From contig SCRJ01000171.1 of assembly GCA_004298115.1 (NCBI GenBank), forward strand, positions 1 to 48,507: 48,507 nt of DNA. Direction: 5' to 3'. Below the pieces are notes generated by a model that saw only the letters and a program-made list of their open reading frames with translations, did not search any database and was not told where the DNA came from. Position 1 is the first letter of the stretch, and every line of letters begins with the position of its first letter. Shown piece after piece: positions 42,363 through 48,507 of the stretch. This DNA comes from Acidobacteriota bacterium (GTDB lineage: Bacteria > Acidobacteriota > Thermoanaerobaculia > Thermoanaerobaculales > Thermoanaerobaculaceae). A program made the translations under genes and the position numbers.

Positions 42363-43094
42363 CTATCCACTGGGTGCTCCCACCTTGATCGCCAAGAGAG
42401 TTTGGAGGATTTCCAAGCATTTCTCTCTTGTTAGGGTGACAACACGCGGGCCGGCCAAGCCAAACTCGCGTCCAATGTCCTCCGAGCGGAACGAATGAAC
42501 GGCGACATTTCGCGCTCTGTTGAGCTGTTCAGCGAGTGCAAACCATCTCTGGTCAAGGGCCTTTGCGACCTCCACCCACTCGGGCTTGAGCCTTGCGACC
42601 ATGGGTTCGTTCGTCGAAAGATCGGGGGGGGCCTTCACTGTCGGGCTAGCGCTCATGTCGGGACTCTTGGAGCGAACGTACTCAAGTTCCACCTCTTTGA
42701 TCCTTTGTGGCAGTTCCGGCGCCCGGTCGTTCACAAATCTCCAGAATTCATGGTTGGCCCTAAAACCCGCAGTGTCAGGAGGAGCGGGAGGCAATGCAAC
42801 ATTGAATTCAACCGTGACTCTGAGAAGCCGGAGCAGGTTCGGGAACTGCCGTGGCAGCAGCCTGTATCGGAGGTCGAAACTCTGGCTGCAGAATCGGGAC
42901 AGTTCAAAGCCAGAAAGGAGGAATTGACGAACGGCATAGTCGACCGTCAGCCACGTCTCCAGAACCATTTCCCGTGGGCGACTCGCCTCCCGAAGTACCT
43001 TGAGGCAATTCGTGACAAGGTCTGACAGTGCGTCCAACTCGCCCCTTGTGCCAAAAAACGGAACGTTTCCTTCTTCGTCGTGGATCCAGTCCAC
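42363..43094 (-). CDS. hypothetical protein with HEPN-like Rx4H motif
   Basis: A 243-residue protein starting with GTG at 43094 (AGGGGAA a few nt upstream); the frame runs further but is not coding-like beyond about 43110. Helical segments: ALSDLVTNCLKVLREASRP, LETWLTVDYAVRQFLLSG, FPNLLRLLRVTVEF, WVEVAKALDQRWFALAEQLNRA. Near the C-terminus R195-N-V-A-V-H200 fits the Rx4-6H signature of HEPN RNases, with the polar Asn after Arg that is usual there. The remainder does not identify a family, and the match could be chance. It is the first gene of the three-gene - strand cassette. Confidence 0.6.
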   Translation of the reverse strand: MDWIHDEEGNVPFFGTRGELDALSDLVTNCLKVLREASRPREMVLETWLTVDYAVRQFLLSGFELSRFCSQSFDLRYRLLPRQFPNLLRLLRVTVEFNVALPPAPPDTAGFRANHEFWRFVNDRAPELPQRIKEVELEYVRSKSPDMSASPTVKAPPDLSTNEPMVARLKPEWVEVAKALDQRWFALAEQLNRARNVAVHSFRSEDIGREFGLAGPRVVTLTREKCLEILQTLLAIKVGAPSG

Positions 43095-43600
43095 TAGCGT
43101 TCCCCTGTCTTCTTCCGCAAAGAGTATAGACGGGTGTCGGCGTCGCGGCCCTGCTGGCGCCTGACAGACGATCAAGGGGCCGCCCACAGGGCCTGTCGCC
43201 GAGCAGCGCGCAGGATGGTGGGACGCGGGCCAGGGGGCTGCGCCTGCGTGGCCGACCGATCGCTCTTTGATGTGGCCGTCACGCCCCACGAGCAGCCCTT
43301 GTTTGCCGTTGCGTCCCGTCCGATCATCCGGGCATTGTCGGCCGCAAGCGCCGATCCGCGCCGACCTACCTCGTCCAGCGCCGCGGGAAGTGGCACGGCC
43401 GCTCTTTTTTACGTCGACAGTCTCGGCGACGAGCATTGGCCACGCGAGGTCTCGCTCAGCCCGCTCGACCACCAGCGCTCCCTCGCCTGGGCGGCGGCTC
43501 GGCGCTTCGACTGGTTCCCCGATCACAAGGCGGCGCTGCGAGCCGCCTTCCGCGAGCAGGAGCGCCGGCGGGGCGCGGCCCGCGCCCGGCGCCCCCGGCG
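43095..43600 (+). other. gap with a coding-like strip, possible gene remnant
   Basis: No complete gene. From about 43408 to 43600 the + strand frame encodes FYVDSLGDEHWPREVSLSPL and then DWFPDHKAALRAAFREQE, with GC-rich third positions typical of host genes. It has no start codon with an RBS, begins just after a T-run and runs into the 3' end of the opposite kinase gene. It may be a decayed fragment. Confidence 0.28.
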
Positions 43601-46999
<3,399 letters not shown>

Positions 47000-47361
47000 C
47001 GGAGCTTCTCTCGACGCACCGCCCTGTGAGCTGCAAGCCAAACTTGAACAACGATGCTCCTATCGATGCTACGTCCGATGTCAAGGCGCGGCAACGCGAC
47101 GGGGGCGCGAACCGGGGGAGGCGGAGCGCCAGCGAGCGCGCCGCAGCGCTGTTCGTGGTCGGGCTCGAGGGACGGATGTTGAGCGGATGCCGATTGTTGC
47201 GACGGCGGTGAGGGGGACCGCCGGGCCACGGCGTCGTTCGTGTCATGTCGCGACGTCGCCTCGGCCGGCTCGCGCCGGGCGTGCGCGTGCCGGCCGGACG
47301 GGGATCCGGTTCCTGCTGGTGTGGGCCAAGCCGCAGGACGGACACGGTCAGGGGGGCGGTG
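47000..47361. other. intergenic between two - strand kinases
   Basis: About 360 bp. TTGAACAACGATGCTCCTATCGATG near 47043-47067 is locally AT-richer and may belong to the upstream region of the kinase at 43601-46999, but no clear promoter was found and no gene is seen. Confidence 0.3.
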
Positions 47362-48507
47362 TCACGGTCGAGGGGCGCTCAAGACGCGCGCGACCGTCCG
47401 GGCAAGCTGGTCCACGCTCGCGGGCTTCGACAGGATTTCGTCGGCGCCGCTCTCGCGCAGCTTCGCCAACACCCCCTCCGCTGAGTACCCGGTGAGGGCG
47501 AGGACCTTGATCTGCGGCCGCAGGCGGCGCGCCGCGACGATCAGCTCGGCCCCGCTCATTCCCGGCATCGTGCTGTCGGTGAGCAACAGGTCGGGCCGCT
47601 CGCCCGCCTCGAGGTGCGCGAGCGCGGCCCTACCGTCGGGTGCCTCGAGGACGCGGTAGCCGAGGACCTCGAGCATGGTCCGCAGCGCCCCGCGCACCTC
47701 GGGCTCGTCTTCGGCCAGCAGAATCGTCTGACCGGCGCCGCCCGGCGTCTCGACCGCGGCGGCCGGCTCGAGACTGGCCTCCGCCGGGACGATCGGGAAG
47801 TAGAGATTGAAGGTCGTGTGCCGGCCCGGCGTGCTGGCCACCGCGATGAAGCCGTCGTTCTGGCCGACGAGGCCGTACACCTGGGCGAGGCCCAGCCCGG
47901 TCCCTTTGCCCTTGGGCTTGGTGGTGAAGTACGGCTCGAAGATGCGGTTGAGATGCTCCGGCGCGATGCCGCAGCCGGTGTCCGCGGCGGCGATGTGAAC
48001 CCACTCGCCGGGCGGCATCCGGACGACGGGCGGCGTGGCGTCGGGCGCCACGTGCAGCGGCTCGACACTCAGCTCGAACGTTCCACCCTGGGGCATCGCG
48101 TCGCGCGCGTTGAGCGCCAGGTTGAGGAGGATCTGCTCGAGCTGCGTCGGATCGGCGCTGATATGGAGGCAGGGTGCCGGAGCGCCGGCGAAGGAGACCG
48201 CGACGGTCTCGGGCAGCGCTCGGCGCAGCAGCTCGGCGATCGCGGCGGCGAAGGGAACGACGTCGACCGTCCGCCGCTCCGTGGCCGAGCGGCGGGAAAA
48301 GTCGAGGATGCGGCGGATCAACGTCGCGCCGCGCTGCGCCTGGTCCGCGACGACGTCGAGGACCTCTTGGACCTTGGGATCCACGGGCCGGCCCCGCACG
48401 CCCTCGGGGAAGACCATGATCGCCTGGAGGATGTTGTTGAGATCGTGGGCCAGGCCGCCGGCGACCTCGCCGACGACGGCCAGCCGCTGCTGCGTCTCGA
48501 GCTGTGA
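47362..48507 (-). CDS. hybrid sensor histidine kinase, C-terminal part (runs off the window)
   Basis: The open frame reaches the right edge, so the N-terminal sensor part is missing. Visible: the H box GGLAHDLNNILQAI with its His codon at 48445-48447, a dimerisation helix (RRILDFSRRSA), and an ATPase domain with QILLNLALNARDAMP, AADTGCGIAPEH, FEPYFTTKP and GTGLGLAQVYGLVGQ. A receiver domain follows, with LLLTDSTMPGMSG, LALTGYS and LSKPAS. It belongs to the same kinase class as the two others in the window but to a distinct branch (VYGLVGQNDG after the G2 box). An apparent start at 48417 is an internal Met and should not be used. Confidence 0.9.
   Translation of the reverse strand, partial: SQLETQQRLAVVGEVAGGLAHDLNNILQAIMVFPEGVRGRPVDPKVQEVLDVVADQAQRGATLIRRILDFSRRSATERRTVDVVPFAAAIAELLRRALPETVAVSFAGAPAPCLHISADPTQLEQILLNLALNARDAMPQGGTFELSVEPLHVAPDATPPVVRMPPGEWVHIAAADTGCGIAPEHLNRIFEPYFTTKPKGKGTGLGLAQVYGLVGQNDGFIAVASTPGRHTTFNLYFPIVPAEASLEPAAAVETPGGAGQTILLAEDEPEVRGALRTMLEVLGYRVLEAPDGRAALAHLEAGERPDLLLTDSTMPGMSGAELIVAARRLRPQIKVLALTGYSAEGVLAKLRESGADEILSKPASVDQLARTVARVLSAPRP

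Overview
This is a high-GC chromosomal window, probably from an Acidobacteriota or Myxococcota-type soil bacterium. The hint comes from the many secreted propeller and repeat proteins, secreted metallopeptidases, IPTL-CTERM-like tails and large PAS-type hybrid histidine kinases. No rRNA, tRNA or phylogenetic marker gene is present, so the assignment is tentative.

Layout. (1) 1-6.0 kb: an IS110-type transposase at the left edge, a DinB-fold protein, a secreted M1-type metallopeptidase, a small secreted carboxypeptidase-regulatory-like protein and a membrane-anchored SIMPL protein, separated by GC-rich hairpin clusters. (2) 6.3-19.5 kb: ordinary host genes. These are two secreted proteins, a DUF6064-like membrane protein, an M14-M28 secreted peptidase operon, a collagen-like secreted protein, a malic enzyme and two metallo-beta-lactamase-fold proteins. 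(3) 19.6-26.2 kb: two very large secreted beta-propeller-type proteins (NHL-like, and a roughly 18-fold ELWRSDGT repeat protein) transcribed divergently. (4) 26.3-34 kb: an accessory block with visibly lower GC. It starts with an IS1595-family element whose terminal inverted repeats (26346-26388 and 28724-28766) can be read directly and which carries passenger genes. Next comes the 3' stump of a host IPTL-CTERM-type gene, a single-chain type IIG-like restriction-modification enzyme, and a convergent pair made of an SDH/Clp-fold serine protease and an overlapping 77-residue protein. (5) 34.2-38.9 kb: host genes again, namely an intact IPTL-CTERM-type secreted protein, a pirin gene remnant with its hairpin, a small membrane protein and a hybrid histidine kinase. 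(6) 39.2-43.1 kb: a second accessory block with three small + strand genes (a nuclease-fold-like protein, a zinc-ribbon protein, a 42-residue basic protein) and three - strand genes of unknown function, one with a HEPN-like Rx4H motif. (7) 43.6-48.5 kb: two more hybrid histidine kinases, the last running off the window.

How it fits together. The host genes look like an extracellular protein and peptide utilisation and surface-display set plus phospho-relay sensors. The two accessory blocks look like defence or mobile cargo. The best candidates for something undescribed are the IS1595 transposon with a translationally coupled 56-residue ORF, the SDH protease with its coupled small protein next to a type IIG enzyme, the three-gene cassette at 40.6-43.1 kb, and a shared RRVRRHL tail on secreted proteins. 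All functional statements rest on motif recognition by eye; no searches were run.
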